Assembly (NCBI GenBank): GCA_949317995.1
Contig: OX439036.1
Coordinates: 9,838,356 to 9,902,355, forward strand
Length of the DNA stretch: 64,000 bases
Reading direction: 5' to 3'
Source: Acholoe squamosa
Lineage: Eukaryota > Annelida > Polychaeta > Phyllodocida > Polynoidae
Shown here one piece after another: positions 26,637 through 38,084 of this stretch. The translations under genes and the position numbers were made by a program. How positions within the stretch are numbered: the stretch's first letter is position 1; each line of letters starts with the position of its first letter. The notes beneath the pieces are model-generated. The model did no database searches. It was not told the origin of the DNA and saw nothing but the letters and a program-made list of their open reading frames with translations.

Positions 26637-27059
26637 GTGCGCATCATCTCTGAATCGACAGTGATGGTGGAAGATTGCTACAGTGGTAGGAAATGGACAA
26701 CCAATGTAGGAAAGCTCAGGCCCTGGAGGGGACGCGAAGCGGCAGAGAGGGAGTTCGGATACCACCCCCCGAGGCCAACTATAAGTAGGCCTAGTGTTGT
26801 GGTACCCGAGAAACGCCCTAGAGGTTGGCCTAGGAAGCATCCAGAGGCGAAGATAGCTTCTAAAAAGAAGACGACGGGTTGGAAATGGCCTAATCGTAAG
26901 AAATGGAAAAATGTCTTGCTGAGTGAAGGCATTACATATGGGAAGGGCCCCGCCGTGGCTACACAGGACCCAGAGAAGGCCGTATGTAAAGCCGGGAGAA
27001 ATAAAATGCTGACCCAAGGCGTCAGACGCAGTCCTCGGTTGAGGTCCGCCGTTACCTAA
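26637..27059 (+). pseudogene. Probable C-terminal tail of a retroelement Pol
   Basis: The frame encodes VMVEDCYSGRKWTTNVGKLR, a pattern like the region after the GPY/F domain of Ty3/Gypsy integrases. It is followed by a basic tail with an AT-hook-like RPRGWPRKHPE and a further basic RRSPRLR end. There is no catalytic core in front, so this is a truncated remnant. A VLLSEGIT word in it recurs in a broken frame near 28.1 kb. Confidence 0.35.
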
Positions 27060-27533
27060 CTCAGTACACAACGAACTACTGTGTGTAATCCGCCATAGTC
27101 GAATAACATCTGTATCACTGCTGGGGCGTCGAACGTATGTTCCCTGGGTAGCCGTTTCCCACGAGCGGTGGTCGGATTAACCGGTACATCCGCTTTATAG
27201 CAATGTATATACCACCAAGCTCCAGATGATAGCACCCCGGTAGTAACACGCATCTCGTATACCGAGCTGAAGCTTAGTTTGATTCTAGTCCGCTAGATAA
27301 TGCCACGGGTGTGGCGGGAATGCGCGGAACTAGGTCACCGGATAGCTCGCAGCGGGATCTCGCGAGACGAGAGGTCAGATGCCATATTGGTTATAACTAG
27401 GGATTTCGCTCCAGTTGTTTTATGCCCTCCGGCAGCTTATAGCTGTCCTTTTTAGTTTTTTTGTTGGACGAATCCTTCGGGAGGAGTCCAAAGCTACTAC
27501 TGCCAATTTTATATTGGAAGATTGTCCGCCGTA
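27060..27533. other. Non-coding spacer inside the retroelement
   Basis: No reading frame or recognised site is seen. A T-rich stretch precedes the ATG at 27534. Confidence 0.25.
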
Positions 27534-28043
27534 ATGGCGCAAGGGACGATAAACGCTGTGCGTCAAACAGCCAACGTTGAGGCCCCAACGGTCGCGTCTC
27601 GGGTGGAGGAAACCATGGATTCCTCTATTGCTGACCTTGGACGAGAGTCAGAAGTGGAAGAAGCCGCAAACTGCCTTGCTGCCATGTCGACCAAAGTCAC
27701 TGACAGGGAGCAGATGCCTCCACCAAATCCGGGTCCAGTACCCCCAGCATCGGGTTCGGAAAATTCCCCCAACCCGCCGGGATCAGACGCAGATGTCATG
27801 GACATACCGTTGTGCCCTCCGGGGTACAAGACTGCTATCCGACGCCTCGCCCACGTAGATGAAGCTGAGAGAATAGTGTACAACAGGTGGGGGACGTACA
27901 TTCCCATGCATCCATCTATGTTTGGATGCGGCCCATTGGCGGAAGTGCCAGGTCAACCCGAGACTATCCCAGATGACTTCAAAGCACTCGTGCTCCGAAG
28001 AGCTGGCCGAAAGTATGCCAGTATCATGGCTCCGCAACTATAA
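27534..28043 (+). CDS. Retroelement-associated ORF, unrecognised
   Basis: 170 residues from an ATG in a CCGTAATGG context. The N-terminal ~90 residues are Ala/Glu- and Pro-rich and probably disordered. The C-terminal half has a compact segment (LCPPGYKTAIRRLAHVDEAE, then NRWGTYIPMHPSMFG). No domain is recognised; it may be a gag-like or accessory protein. Similar-composition fragments continue in other frames to 28405, so the gene may have been longer and is now broken. Confidence 0.35.
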   Translation: MAQGTINAVRQTANVEAPTVASRVEETMDSSIADLGRESEVEEAANCLAAMSTKVTDREQMPPPNPGPVPPASGSENSPNPPGSDADVMDIPLCPPGYKTAIRRLAHVDEAERIVYNRWGTYIPMHPSMFGCGPLAEVPGQPETIPDDFKALVLRRAGRKYASIMAPQL

Positions 28044-28044
28044 A

Positions 28045-28405
28045 CGGTTGGCAGGGGCCACGATGTTTGATGAGAGCTTGGCGCGAGCTGTTCTGCTGTC
28101 CGAAGGCATCACCCGGAGGGCAAGTCAGCTAAGGGAGTCGGAGTCTGATGGACACTGACTCTACCGTCACTCACTCGTCAGTGGAATCTGGACGGACCAA
28201 GAAATTGGTCCGTAAGCCTACACCGAAGGGGCCACTAACTGAGTCTGATCTCGAGGATGAGGACCTTCGGATTGCGATCGAGAGGTCTGAGAAAGAACAA
28301 GGCGCCAACATACCGGAGGCGGCTGGCGGCATCTCGGACGAGGATATATCTTGCCAGCAAGCTGCTGTGGAAGCCAAGCGCCGTGAGCTTGAGGCACAGC
28401 AGTAG
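28045..28405 (+). pseudogene. Broken continuation of the retroelement ORF
   Basis: Two overlapping frames are coding-like: one from about 28045 to 28158 (ARAVLLSEGITRRASQL) and one from 28148 to 28405 (acidic and charged, DLEDEDLRIAIERSEKE). Their composition matches the previous ORF, suggesting frameshifts in one original gene. Confidence 0.25.
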
Positions 28406-29010
28406 GAGCTAGCCGCCGGGCCCACCGCAAGCAGCAGGCTCAGCACCAGTCGAGTGCTGCTTCGGACACTGACACACCATTCAGCAGTAGGAGGAGCACC
28501 CGGGGTAAGGACAAGGAATCCAATAAGACGGATTCTAGCCCCGAGCCCAGCCACAGCCCACAAAAGGGAAGAAGAAGAACAAGAAGAAGGGAGCAAAAGG
28601 GTCTCCGGCAGTACCCGAGAAGGGGGACAAGGGTAAGCCGAAGGCCTCAGCCCCTTCATCCACCGCAGTCACAGTAACCACCTCGGTTACTGCAGCACCC
28701 ACTGTCACCACCAGCGGGTCGGCCGCCATCACCTCGGTTGTGGCTTCGACTGGTACCACTACTACCAGCCAAACCCAGCCTAGAGGAGCGGGCATCTACT
28801 CGAGCAGCGATTCGGGAAGCGAGTCCATGATGACGTGGGAAGACCACGGATGTCCCAAAGGACGAAAATCAGAAATGGATGTGGAAGAATGCAGCCTAGG
28901 GATTTAAAGAACGCGTCCCTCGCACCTTCTCGGATTGTGCTTATGACACAATCCACTACATCTGCCCGGGCACCGTTAACAAAGATGGTGACAGTGACAA
29001 TGAGGAGTGG

Positions 29011-30366
29011 ATGAAGTCCGGTCCTCACGACACCCCTGTTGGTAAATTTTACCTAATTTGGATTGACCAGCTCAAGTCCAAGTTGGGTGTGATTTACAAT
29101 TACGAGTCCAGGACCAAGGTTCAATGGTCTATGACTCAGTGGGGACCAAGCGGCAGCTGCCTTAGGTGCCCGTTTGAGTCGTGCCAGCTCTCAATCACTG
29201 GGGAGAAGATCTTCGATACAAAGCCTTGGTTCGCCAGGCATATTGTGGAGCACCATATACACCATAAGCCCTTGATGAGGTGTGTCCCAGGTGACTGCCC
29301 CAGCAAGCTGTGTGACGGCACGTTCATGACCAACCAGCGCCGGGACCTGGCTCTGCATTTGCAGAAAGCCCATGGTACTGGCCTGGAAAAGACACGCAAG
29401 CGTGCAGTAAAGTGCTTCAACAAGCTCCTGGCGAAGTGGGCTACGTTGACCCCCAGTGAGGTATGAGAGCAGGCGTTTGAACCCGAGTTCTGCACCTGGA
29501 AGAGTGGTAATGTTACCACTTACTTCGCGGTCAACCCCTCTAGTTCTAAGTTCGGAATGCCCACTGAGGTACATCTGAGAGTAAAGAAGTGGCGGGGTGA
29601 TGACAAACGAGAGAAAGGAAAGCAGGCTCGTTTGAGGGGAACCACCGGGGCGCAGGCCCCGGCCACTGCCACCCCCAAACGAACCCAAGCAGACCGATCC
29701 GTAAGCCCGGCTGGCAATAAGGATCAGTCCAGACCAGTCAACCCAGCTGATCGCCGCCAGTCGGGACAACAGGTCTCGGCTTTGGATATGCCTGGCAACC
29801 AGACCCATCTGCTGGTTAGCCAGGTCGTACCACCACCGCCTGGCTACACGGCACAGCACCCCCTGGGTGTAGATACCAGGAGTCAGGATGACTGGAGCAC
29901 CTTCTTCAGTTCCAAAACCGGCCACAGTGCTTGGTGGGCCGGAGAAGAGTCGTCCCAACAGCAGCGCCAAGCATACGAGGAGTACATGGCGAGGTTCCCT
30001 GCCATGGGACCTGCAGCACCCAAATCACAGGTCCTGACCCCCTCAGGTCGACCGAAAGCTCGGGGTAGAGGCTGTGGTGGATGCGAGTCCACCCGACCAG
30101 CCCCTGGCAGCGGCCGAGGACGGGGAGGTACCACAGTTGAGGGCTCTGTAGTCCCTAGCCCAGGCGCTCCGCCTGTTATTGTGCCGTCTCCGGCACCAGT
30201 ACCAGCTGCTACCTCATCTGGGGACTCTCGGGTCCCCACTATGGGTTTAGTGGCCAGTACCTTGGCAGGTCTTCAGGATCCGGATACTTTCGTCGACCAT
30301 CGAGACGAACGTACTTGCCAGATCCAGAACGACCTGATGGCAGAATGGCAGTCCCTACATCGCTAG
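29011..30366 (+). pseudogene. C2H2-finger protein of the retroelement, interrupted by one in-frame TGA
   Basis: A single frame runs from about 29011 to 30366 with one TGA at 29464-29466. The first part carries two finger-like units: CPFESC...HIVEHHIHH and CPSKLCDGTF...H....H. The second part is Pro/Gly/Arg/Gln-rich with RGRGCGGC and GSGRGRGG stretches. In position (after the Pol tail, before the polypurine tract) and in its paired fingers it parallels the finger-TatD protein of the minus-strand Gypsy element at 60-62 kb, but no nuclease domain is present. Function unknown. Confidence 0.4.
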
Positions 30367-30883
30367 CGGTCAATTAACTACTGGCGAGACATGACCGAAG
30401 CCACCTTCAATCTGGTCTTTGAGATCCAGAAGAGGGAAGAAGAAAAAATAAAAGCAGGAGATAAAGTGGGTCGAGGAGGCCTACAAATCCTGTAAAGAGA
30501 AGCAGAGGGAAGCCGAGAAGCTTAAAGAGTTCCACGCCACTGAGAACTTAAAGTACATTAATAGGTACAAGGAGGCGGACCTGAAGTTCTTCCTCTGCTT
30601 CGGCAAGCATCTGGATGACTGGGACGGCACCACGTCGTCTCTGGTCATCACTTCGGATGCTACTGCTGAGCCAGCGGGGGACACCCCATCTGAAGGTATG
30701 GGTGCTCTAAGCCTGCTTAGTGATACGAGCACCGATACCCTTAAGCCCCGCTGCGGGAAGTAGCAGCTCGGCTCCAGAACCTAACCCGGAGCCAGCTGAG
30801 AAGATGGACACTGGAGACGAGTCTGATGACTTGTAAGTGTCCATCTGCTGGTCCATCAGTACCCGAGGGTAAAGGCATACGAT

Positions 30884-31111
30884 ATGCCAGAGATTAATTT
30901 CTCGGAGGACTACCCGGATCCGACGGACTGGAATGATGAACTGCAGCTAAGATGGAGGCCACCCGAACCACTCATGGATTACCATACAAAAGGGGGCTCC
31001 ATCTTTCCATCCTCACCAGGGCACTACACACAGCAACGTGGCTTGCCACCACTCGTACGTCGACGAATGGAGCTGCAGAAACCAGTCATTCCAGGTTCGC
31101 CGGAAGTTTAG
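30884..31111 (+). CDS. Short retroelement ORF, unrecognised
   Basis: 75 codons from an ATG, acidic then Pro/Arg-rich. It is the last coding-like frame before the AT-rich spacer. Too short to assign, and it may be the end of a longer broken gene. Confidence 0.2.
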   Translation: MPEINFSEDYPDPTDWNDELQLRWRPPEPLMDYHTKGGSIFPSSPGHYTQQRGLPPLVRRRMELQKPVIPGSPEV

Positions 31112-31604
31112 TTTTATTGTAAGGGTGATCCTGCTAACCCGGTAGGACACCTCTTAAAGTCATATTCCTATGTACAGTATAATTTATTTTTTTTCATAAA
31201 CTATATTTTTATATAAACTAAACTCAAAAAAAAATATTTTTTTTTCGGGTTACCTTACCTCTCGGGTCAATACCATTCATATTGTATATAGTACGTTTGT
31301 ACCACACCATGTTATATCCTTAATAACATATCATTAATCACGTTTTAACTATAATAACTTTGTAACATTGTTACTTTTATATTCCACCATAGGTTGATGC
31401 TGCATAAGGCACCGCCTCCTATTTATGTTATTATTTAGTTACTTCGGGTTATATATGACGATGCCTATTATTATGTACATATTATTTATAATGCCCCATA
31501 ATGTCATATATACTCTGTATAACATTTTAATAATAGACTAACCTATGTATATACTGTTATATAACTTTAAAACAATAGGTAGTTGTAGCACCTACCCTAG
31601 GTAA
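31112..31604. other. AT-rich spacer before the polypurine tract
   Basis: Non-coding, with many TATTA/ATAAC words. Typical of sequence between the last ORF and the 3' LTR. Confidence 0.3.
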
Positions 31605-31920
31605 AGTCTAGGGGGGGTAGTGTAGGGGCTGGCATCGTTATATATATATTAGTGCGCTTCATCCGAGAGATGTGTTCGTGTGGTGCTCTTTCCTTCTATG
31701 GCAGCCAGGTGTTGCTTTGCGATACCCGTTTGGTACAAGAGAGGGCAGCACCACGCCTCACATCCAGCTCCTACTAAGGAGCTGGATGAACCGCAGAAGA
31801 GGACTGGACCTAGTCCAGTCCAGACATGTTATACCTTCTTAATTAAAGGCCTACCTGAGCGGTAGGAAGTTCTGGGGCTTTGCCCAACCCGAAATCCTCG
31901 TTTTGTGTCGGTGTCTCTAG
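31605..31920 (+). repeat. Polypurine tract and 3' LTR-like sequence (right end approximate)
   Basis: AGTCTAGGGGGGGTAG (31605-31620) is directly followed by TGTAGGGGCTGG, the usual polypurine tract/LTR arrangement. A TATATATATA stretch at about 31641 and an AATTAAAG signal at about 31842 fit promoter and polyadenylation elements. No matching 5' LTR is in the window, so the end is a guess. Confidence 0.45.
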
Positions 31921-31993
31921 TGTTAAGTGAGCCAAAGAGCCACCCAACATATAAGTCGAAACGAACCGTTACAATATTATTATATACACTTAC

Positions 31994-34462
31994 CACGGCA
32001 TACAGATATAAAACAAGGTTCATATCATGAATTGTCATCAGATGTGAAGCACCAAACCTCTCCTCCTCTCCATCTGGATTCCGGTAGTAATTATTGATGT
32101 CAGTCAGTGATGTCTCAGCTACAAAGTAACTGGCAATAAAGCTGTGAGTGTGTGGAGACTGACTGTCCCAACGTTGACACGTTTTGCCAGTATATGTTGT
32201 AAACAATGTACCTTTATAATCCTTCCCGTTCTTAGTATGGCGGCAAGATTGTGACACTGGAAGTAACAGCAGCTGAGATAGAGCTAACTGGATGCCTTAA
32301 AAGCCGACTGATTTACATGAGATAAACATAAGGTTCTATACACTGATGCTGTTTATATATATATTCAGTATGGACGACATCTTTTAGCATCACCTTTTGT
32401 AGGAGTTGGTCCCCCCAATATTGTCATTTTTGTCATATTTTTGTGTACTGTAACCTATCGGTCCTAGGGAAATGTAAATACTTTTACCAATGGAACCCCC
32501 CTTATCTGTTTCTTGGGGATAGGCATGGCCAAACCTTCAATACACTTTGTTCTGTCACTTACAGCAGTAGTAGGTGGTGTCTGACGTGGGATGACACGTG
32601 TCTCCTCCCTAGAATGACGTAGGATGACACGTGTCTGCTCCCTAGAATGACGTAGGATGACACGTGTCTCCTCCCTAGAATGACGTAGGATGACACGTGT
32701 CTCCTCCCTAGAATGACGTAGGATGACACGTGTCTCCTCCCTAGAATGGGTTACTGCTACATGGATCTGTAAAGTAACATAGACTTTTACAAAAATACTA
32801 TTAATACTGCAATAAAGCATATTGGATTTTCAAAATTCAAAACCAATGGCTAGCCTAAAGCAACTCTACTCAACGGAAGTGGGGAGGCCATTGAAGAAAA
32901 AAAATACCCCCCTCTGCTATAAGGTGCACAGGGGTCCATTCTTGTGTATATAATGCTCCTTATACACAGGTTTTAATGGTAGTCTCATACAATGTGGTTT
33001 GGTTTTGAAGGCAACATTAGATATCTTACTAAAGTATATGATTGACAAAAATATCATATGCACTGTGTACTTGATAATGGATTTTTTCTCAAGGAAAGAA
33101 GCCTGTACTTTAAATAGAACATGTGCAGCGGACTAATAAGAAATGCATGACCTTTTCAAAACACACCATTTGTTTGCCATTTGTTTTCCCTACAATGGGT
33201 ACTTAAGCAAGTTATATTAGATGCATAATAATATACAATGAGTTTTGCATGAGGTATAAACTTACCATTACATACAGATAAAACACAATGTTCCCATCGA
33301 ACGTCAACATCAGTCGTGTAGCACCAAACTCCATCCTCTAAATCTGGATTCTTGCAGTAATTATTTATGTCAGACAAAGATGTCTCATCTATGAAGTCAT
33401 TTGCATCATAGCTATGAGTGTGTGGACTGGCTGTCCCAGCGTTGACATATTTCACCATTGTAGAAAGTGTCCCTTTGTAGTCCACAGCATGCCTTGTGTG
33501 GTAACAAGTCTGGGAGACTTGGTTGGTGAGAGGAGAGAAGCTATGACGAGGTTGATAAAATGAGCAATTGCCCTGAGTTTTTGAGGAATCTATAAGCCAC
33601 AGTAGGGGTCTGAAATGTTCTCTGTTCCTTGCTTAGGTCCATATGTCAAATCCTGTATAATATCTTGAGTTTGGAAAGGTTTAGTTGGCCTTTGAACTTA
33701 CACGTAGAGTTTTACAGTAGATCTTATCATTTTACTCATCTGGTAATTTCTCTATCCTGCTTAAAAAGGGGAATCTTTATCTGCTCTTCATTGCACTTTC
33801 ACCTGTGCTGGAATGATTTATAAATAACAGAGAATAGTTGTAATGGACTAATCTGAAGCTATGTTACGGTAAAGATATTGGCTGCAGCTGGGGGCCAAAA
33901 TATGTCATTGTCAAGATAAAACCAAAAAAAAATTATTAATGCAACTTACAGCAGAGGCGGGATTCTGCAGAGAGGATGTGGCAGGTTTCTCCTGCACTGC
34001 ATGTACACATGGGTCAGCTGAAAAAAAGAAACATGGTAATGAAATAGCTAATTAAAATATCAATATACCTCATGAATACATTGTGTAAGGTGCATCCTAT
34101 GAAGCAAATCTTGGGCAAAATGTTGGTAATTTTAGTACCGTTCTACAGTATAAGGCACACCCTGAGCTAAGAAGGATTTTATAAGGTGTGTCAGGGCCCC
34201 ATCCTCAAGTGTAAGGTATGCTTTAATAATTATAGCAAGGTATCAAGTTATCAATATACAACATCCATAGATGGGTTGTCCCATACTCTTCATTGGTGTG
34301 CCATCCGTTATTTCTATAACAGACTGTCATTAGCATACACTATCACAGGTGTTCAAACTAACCTTTATATCCTTGAAAACAAAGTACCACTAACAAAGGT
34401 AGTAGATTCCATGGTGTCCCAAACTGATGGCTCAAGTTAATGATTATCATAACTAGGGCCAT
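31994..34462 (-). pseudogene. Kringle gene C, decayed and truncated
   Basis: Same exon plan as gene A. Signal-peptide exon 34462-34363 (100 bp, as in A). Four-cysteine linker exon 34017-33950, only 68 bp instead of 75, so frameshifted. Kringle exon about 33505-33268, with compensating indels that remove the CQRWD cysteine. A second linker exon expanded by a 33-base minisatellite (about 32570-32770) with in-frame stops. A second kringle exon 32250-31994 with a Cys-to-Tyr change (NYYRNPD) and a frameshift. The third kringle is absent; the LTR-like end of the plus-strand retroelement lies just beyond. It was a secreted kringle protein and is now non-functional. Confidence 0.75.
32588..32745 (-). 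repeat. 33-base minisatellite inside a kringle-linker exon
   Basis: Five near-identical 33-base units (GACACGTGTCTCCTCCCTAG...) differ by single bases (one has CTGCTCC). They derive from the middle of the DPCxSNPC linker exon. Each contains the palindrome ACACGTGT. Confidence 0.9.
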
Positions 34463-34528
34463 CACAGGTACAAATCCAAAAGCGACTTTAGATGAAAAAG
34501 TCTTAGCTTCAGTAAGCTGTGGTCACCT

Positions 34529-34941
34529 CATTTCACTGTGTATTAGTATCTTTGGCATAGAAGGACAGGATTTCTATCTCCTTAATCTACGAACACATCC
34601 TCGAGGAGAAATATTTGAATAATATGTATCATAGGGCCTGCCACACAAGACAAAACGTTGCAAACACATGGATCAATATGAGTGTGCCTATAGCCATCTT
34701 TATGGCCAAGTCTGTTTTCTTTCCTCATTTCACTGTTTTCACCCCATTTCACTGTGTATTAGTATCTTTGGCATAGAAGGACAGGATTTCTATCTCCTTA
34801 ATCTACGAACACATCCTCGAGGAGAAATATTTGAATAATATGTATCATAGGGCCTGCCACACAAGACAAAACGTTGCAAACACATGGATCAATATGATTG
34901 TGCCTATAGCCATCTTTATGGCCAAGTCTGTATTCTTTCCT
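34529..34941. repeat. ~216-base tandem duplication
   Basis: CATTTCACTGTGTATTAGTA starts at 34529 and again at 34745, and the two units match over most of their length to ...GGCCAAGTCTGT.TTCTTTCCT. Confidence 0.8.
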
Positions 34942-36725
34942 GGTCATCTCCAACCATGATATCCAACCAAAGATGCACTATTAACCATCGCATGGGTTTA
35001 TGGCTAATGTGTTAGCGAGATACAATCTCACAGTCCACTAATACTTGGTATATGTCCAAGCCTATTTGGTAGGGCTTGGCTGGTTGGCACCGGAAGTTAA
35101 CAATCTAGCACCGGATGGTCAATGCTGATCAATGATCTGTACACTGTAAAAAATGTTGTGGAAACAATGCAGAATCTTTGTCCCAAAGTTGCCAGTGATC
35201 CGTCGTTATTTTCACAGAGATTCCTTGTACCACTATACTGCAAAATACTACAAGGGTTCATTGCACTACCCGGTACAATTACGGTGGTTCACTGTTCAGT
35301 TTGATCAAGATCCATGGTAGATTCAACAGTCACTTTTTAGCGTGTACCCTTCAGGGGGCTGGCCAATTTAAAGGAGGACGAGAGGGAATTAATGATTAAG
35401 TCTCATTTACTACATAGAGGGGAAATTGCATAAACTTCAAACTATACCAGTATAATGATTAACCTTTCTGTATGTTATGTGAAAGGAATATTGGACTAGG
35501 TACCAGCAACATTGCATATGGAGATGGACTTAGTAATACTTATAAAATTATTATCAAGTTTCTAACTTTTATTGCATCTCAGTTGTGAGACATAGTGTGG
35601 GTGCCCTCTTTGAGGCTACTTGATATATAGTGGGAATGACTGATGATCCTCATCATGTGTTTCAGCATTACCGAAGGTGAAATACTATATGCCCACCTAA
35701 ACCACCGAGAGAAATGGATGCCTCCCTTGGGCCAGGTTGGATGTGAGGACTTGAGGCATCTATTAAATAAGTGAGGTGAGTGTAAGTAGACGACCATGTC
35801 TGCGGTGGTAATTGTATTTGGCGTAGTGAGTAGAGAACCTCGTCTTTAAGCTGACCTCACAGATTCTACATACCAGTCATGTCTATTCTAATATACATCT
35901 AGAATCTGTTAGTGTATATTTTATCAGTGTTTTCTAGGACGATAACAAGTTGATACCACATGGCTAGCCTCAGAGGAAGTTCATACAGGGTGTAACTATG
36001 GTGACCCTTTTGAATACCACCTCCCAGTGGGCACATAAAGTTGAATCAATGTTCAAATATTGTTGACCAACAAAGATCAACATTGATTCAACATTGAATC
36101 AACATTGATATATGTTGTGTGCCCACTGGGCTGATGGGGATTTTAGGGAAGGGGGAACTCTTCAAACATCCATATTAATGAGAAAAAACAAAATTAGATT
36201 TCAGATAGATGTTTAAGAGATCATTGAATCTAGTGAATGCCTTCTGAGTTTGGCAGGAATCAGCGTTCTTAGAATCTTTATAAGTTTTTCACTAAAAACC
36301 TAATTTTTCCAAAGTCTCACCTACTTATTGCAATTTTAGGAAAACGACTTACATTAGTAAGTTGTGGTATGTTTAGTCAAACAACACAAACATTGGTACA
36401 GCAGGAAACAGAAAATGACATCTGGAGAATGTTTTCTGGCTTTGACTATGACATCTGGAGAATGCAATGAGGACACATTGTGAAGACTGGCTGGTAGGTC
36501 TTAAACCACTTTATGACAGCACATATAACTATATGATGTCAGTAGAAGAAAACTTGGAAAAAGCCAGAAACATCCTTGCATGTGGGAGGTTTAATCCAAA
36601 TATGTTGGAACAAAATCTGTTTCGGTTTTATATGTATTTTATAAATTTGTGTGCATTCAAAGTAGAGGGAGATGTTTCACCAGCATTTCAGCCGGCACTG
36701 GTGGAATTCCCATGGGTGGAATAAC
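34942..36725. other. Intergenic between kringle gene C and a LINE fragment
   Basis: No gene recognised. A short imperfect inverted repeat around CAGTGGGCACA...TGTGCCCACTGGG (about 36022-36130) encloses ACATTGATTCAACATTGA words. Confidence 0.3.
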
Positions 36726-37444
36726 ACCTTAATGGTGTTAGTAAATGGTGTAAAGCCTTCAGATTAACAGTTAACACTGATAAAACCTATTTGCTATGGT
36801 GTGCCAGTGATGTGAATTACACACGAAACAATCTAGCAAATAAGAGTGTTAAATTAGATGGCCATTGTCTGAAGGTAGTTGAAGAGTTCAACTACTTGGG
36901 TGTAATAATTGATAGGGCACTAAGTTTTAAAAGTAACTTTATTAAGTACAGGAATAGCTTTCAACATAAAATGTATCAGTTAAGAAGAGTTAGGAAATTT
37001 ATTGATAATGACCTATGTATTCGATTATATAAACAGATGGTCCTACCTACACAAGAGCATGCTGGTTTTCTCCAAGAATGTGGCCCAAATGTTGGCCGGT
37101 TCCAACTAATGCAAAATCATTGTTTGAGATTGTGTTTGCGCATTTACCGTACCAGAGACATTTCAATACATGATCTACATGCAAGGACTAAATGTAAAAT
37201 ATTAAAGGCAAGACGGGACAAGAGCCTATTATCAATCATGTATGATGTTGCTTGTAATCCTGCCAATAGGCAAGTTCCAGTGAGAAATCTGCAAGGTAAT
37301 GCCAAAATATGTCTTATAATTTCTAGGCCAAGGTGTTTAACCTATGATAAATCACCCCTGTTAAGGGGATCTATACTATGGGACAAGCTCTCTGTCGATA
37401 CTCAAAATATTGCAAATAAGAAGGATTTCATGGCTAGGATATGA
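36726..37444 (+). pseudogene. LINE (non-LTR retrotransposon) reverse transcriptase C-terminal fragment
   Basis: The frame encodes W.K.F.LTVNTDKT, then VVEEFNYLGVIID, FKSNF and RLYKQMVLPTQEHAGF, the pattern of the RT thumb and C-terminal region of Jockey/CR1-type LINEs, with a C-terminal LLRGSILWDKLS segment. The catalytic YADD region is absent, so the copy is 5'-truncated. It is related to, but not identical with, the minus-strand copy at 58.7-59.5 kb. Confidence 0.7.
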
Positions 37445-37482
37445 ATCTGTCACTAGATAGATCATAATGTGCCGTGGGCTTA

Positions 37483-37513
37483 TTTGCGAGCTAATGACCA
37501 ATTAGCTCGCAAA
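37483..37513. repeat. Perfect 13-bp hairpin downstream of the LINE ORF
   Basis: TTTGCGAGCTAAT (37483-37495) and ATTAGCTCGCAAA (37501-37513) form a perfect stem with a 5-base loop. Confidence 0.75.
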
Positions 37514-37891
37514 TGTGTTGTACCACCTACTACCGTGGTGAGTGTCGCATTGTATAACATTAATTATAAACTGTTAGTAGCAAAAAGGTATATAAGTCTT
37601 TAAATTCTGTAAAGCCAGTAACCTGCCTTGATGTATCAACATACAACCTTATTGAGTGTCTTACATTTTTCTTGTTATTCTCTTTGTTGCCATGTTTTGG
37701 CTGACCTGAAAAGCGTACGTGTATGATTTTCGACAAATAAAACTTGTTAAACCTCAAACCTGTTCCCGGCCAATAAAACACCACTGGATGGGTACCCAGT
37801 ACTGACATATTTGCAGGATTACTGAAAGCTGATAACCTTTTACCACAGTGTCCATTGTCCCACATCAAGAACCTGAATATTAAGCTAATAG

Positions 37892-37999
37892 ATCATGGAT
37901 ATGGGGGCCCTAGGGCTGTATATGCTGTATATACCTGAGCCGCGAAGCGGCGAGGGTATATACAGCATATACAGCCCGTGGGGCCCCCATATCCATGAC
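37892..37999. mobile_element. Foldback element with flanking CTAATAG direct repeats
   Basis: Arms beginning TCATGGATATGGGGGCCC, then GGGCTGTATATGCTGTATAT, are mirrored at the right with few mismatches, around a GCCGCGAAGCGGCG loop that is itself palindromic. CTAATAG occurs at 37885-37891 and 38000-38006, as expected for a target-site duplication. Confidence 0.75.
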
Positions 38000-38084
38000 C
38001 TAATAGGTTTATACCACCATTTCCTCCATTTTGTATCAATTTCTTACCTGAGATCCAAAGAATATAGCCAGGAGAAGACAATTT

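Larger units (their letters stand above)
26637..31920 (+). mobile_element. Degenerate, 5'-truncated LTR retroelement with a 3' LTR-like end
   Basis: A GC-richer block with a retroelement layout on the plus strand: a probable Pol tail (26637-27059), ~3.6 kb of broken ORFs with a C2H2-finger protein, an AT-rich spacer, a G-rich polypurine tract (about 31605-31620) and a TGTAGGGG LTR start at 31621. No 5' LTR, reverse transcriptase or integrase core is visible, so the element is truncated at its left. The right LTR end near 31.9 kb falls within kringle gene C. Class assignment (Ty3/Gypsy-like) is inference. Confidence 0.45.

Noticed and set aside
29191..29970. 259-codon minus-strand frame opposite the finger protein
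   Set aside because: It is the GC-rich shadow of the plus-strand frame, which carries the paired Cys/His motifs.
32588..32745. CRISPR-like array of 33-base repeats
   Set aside because: The repeats are directly adjacent without spacers, derive from a kringle-linker exon and lie in animal DNA; this is a minisatellite.
36467..36724. 85-codon plus-strand frame just before the LINE fragment
   Set aside because: It has no RT motifs, ends before the homologous part begins and is not recognised as coding.
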